Below are positions 63,627 through 64,000 of a stretch of DNA of 64,000 nucleotides, in pieces. The translations under genes were made by a program, and so were the position numbers. The DNA lies in the NCBI RefSeq assembly GCF_900142085.1, contig NZ_FQZQ01000001.1:124001-188000 (forward strand). Direction: 5' to 3'. The DNA is from Shimia gijangensis. Lineage in GTDB: Bacteria > Pseudomonadota > Alphaproteobacteria > Rhodobacterales > Rhodobacteraceae. Position 1 is the first letter of the stretch; every line of letters begins with the position of its first letter. Below the pieces are notes generated by a model that saw nothing but the letters and a program-made list of their open reading frames with translations, was not told the origin of the DNA and made no database searches.

Positions 63627-64000
63627 TGAAGTGGATTGCGGCGTTGATGTTTGTGGGACTGGTTGCGGGTTTTGCCCGCGCTGAAACCAGCCCTGCCGAA
63701 GCGGCGATAGCGGCGGCCGATCAGCTTGAGGCCGCTTCCCTTTCTCTGCAGGACGCTAAAAAATCGCGCGACCGGGTCGCCGCGCTGACGGAAACGGTGC
63801 AGGCCTATGAGGCCGGGCTTGCGGCCTTGCGCGAAGGGTTGCGCCGTGCGGCTATTCGCGAAGCTCAGATCGGGCGCGAGCTGAAAGCACAAGAAGATGA
63901 GATTGCCCGTTTGCTGGGTGTGCTGCAGGGCATGGGTCAAGGGCCAGCCCCGGTGATGCTGTTGCACCCCGAAGGCCCTATGGGGACCGCGCGGTCCGGG
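63626..64000 (+). CDS. EnvC-like murein hydrolase activator (3' end cut by window)
   Basis: 125 codons are visible. They encode a signal peptide (MKWIAALMFVGLVAGFARA) followed by a heptad-rich coiled coil (AAADQLEAASLSLQDAKKSRDRV...; AQIGRELKAQEDEIARLLGVLQ). The following GMGQGPAPVMLLHPEGP segment is typical of alphaproteobacterial EnvC/M23-family proteins located after gpmI. The catalytic-like LytM domain lies beyond the window. EnvC-type proteins activate amidases for cell division. The start overlaps the gpmI stop by 1 base. Confidence 0.8.
   Translation, partial: MKWIAALMFVGLVAGFARAETSPAEAAIAAADQLEAASLSLQDAKKSRDRVAALTETVQAYEAGLAALREGLRRAAIREAQIGRELKAQEDEIARLLGVLQGMGQGPAPVMLLHPEGPMGTARSG

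Noticed and set aside
1-64000. tRNA, rRNA, CRISPR, prophage or insertion sequences
   Set aside because: No transposase, integrase or phage genes were seen, no repeat-spacer array, and no spacer has tRNA-like pairing. A dedicated RNA search would be the decisive check.

Overview
The window looks like a chromosomal segment of a marine alphaproteobacterium of the Rhodobacterales (Roseobacter group). The evidence is the gene order rbfA / NAGPA-like / truB / DUF1643 / rpsO / pnp, and alphaproteobacterial families such as DUF3035, DUF1674 (SdhAF4-like), DUF1285, DUF3775 and the DUF58/DUF4159 operon. A DUF442-SQR fusion, a GbdR-like regulator beside a dimethylglycine dehydrogenase, and an ALDH16-type enzyme downstream of deoC point the same way. 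Coding density is high. I see no rRNA, tRNA, CRISPR array, insertion sequence or prophage, and no gene-free stretch over 300 bases. Taxonomy is inferred from gene content only.

Layout. 1-4.3 kb: methyl-group metabolism (homocysteine methyltransferase cut by the window edge, GlxA/GbdR-like regulator, dimethylglycine/sarcosine dehydrogenase). 4.3-8.8 kb: RarD-like transporter, SGNH hydrolase, SnoaL-like protein, RluA-type pseudouridine synthase, then a divergent alpha-1,2-fucosyltransferase and FkbM methyltransferase. 8.9-11.2 kb: aldehyde dehydrogenase and GT25 glycosyltransferase. 11.3-21.1 kb: the translation and RNA-turnover block rbfA-truB-rpsO-pnp on the minus strand, opened up by a phosphodiester glycosidase, DUF1643, a membrane-anchored RTX protein, an FAD oxidoreductase, a methyltransferase and a secreted SGNH hydrolase. 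21.2-27 kb: dapB, SdhAF4-like, rsmB-type methyltransferase, heparinase-like protein, purH. 27.1-30.9 kb: envelope genes lspA, a DUF3035 (BamF-like) lipoprotein and a catalytic/non-catalytic M16 peptidase pair. 31-34.3 kb: deoC with an ALDH16-type two-domain enzyme. 34.4-38.4 kb: a SitABCD-type Mn/Fe ABC transporter behind two Fur/Mur-type boxes. 38.5-42.4 kb: a sulfide/persulfide module (SulP, DUF442-SQR fusion, DUF2892) with an ATTC-N8-GAAT operator at both promoters. 42.5-45.5 kb: mutL-rmuC. 45.5-49.7 kb: LysR regulator and divergent small membrane protein, DUF3775, and two saccharopine-pathway genes. 50-55.3 kb: polA, hyi, a DMT transporter and DUF1285. 55.3-62 kb: moxR-DUF58-DUF4159-membrane protein operon. 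62.1 kb to the end: gpmI and the start of an envC-type gene.

The most interesting signals are regulatory. (1) An ATTC-N8-GAAT operator, the SqrR/BigR type, lies just upstream of the -10 of both the SulP gene and the DUF2892/SQR-fusion operon, which predicts a sulfide-responsive regulon. (2) A TTGTACAA palindrome occurs as a helically phased pair (31-32 bp apart) upstream of an FAD oxidoreductase and again upstream of the saccharopine genes 33 kb away, which suggests a shared, unidentified regulator. (3) Two tandem Fur-family boxes flank the sitABCD promoter. (4) An intergenic repeat family sits between convergent genes. No wholly new multi-gene system is convincingly visible; most of the window is well-conserved core genome.
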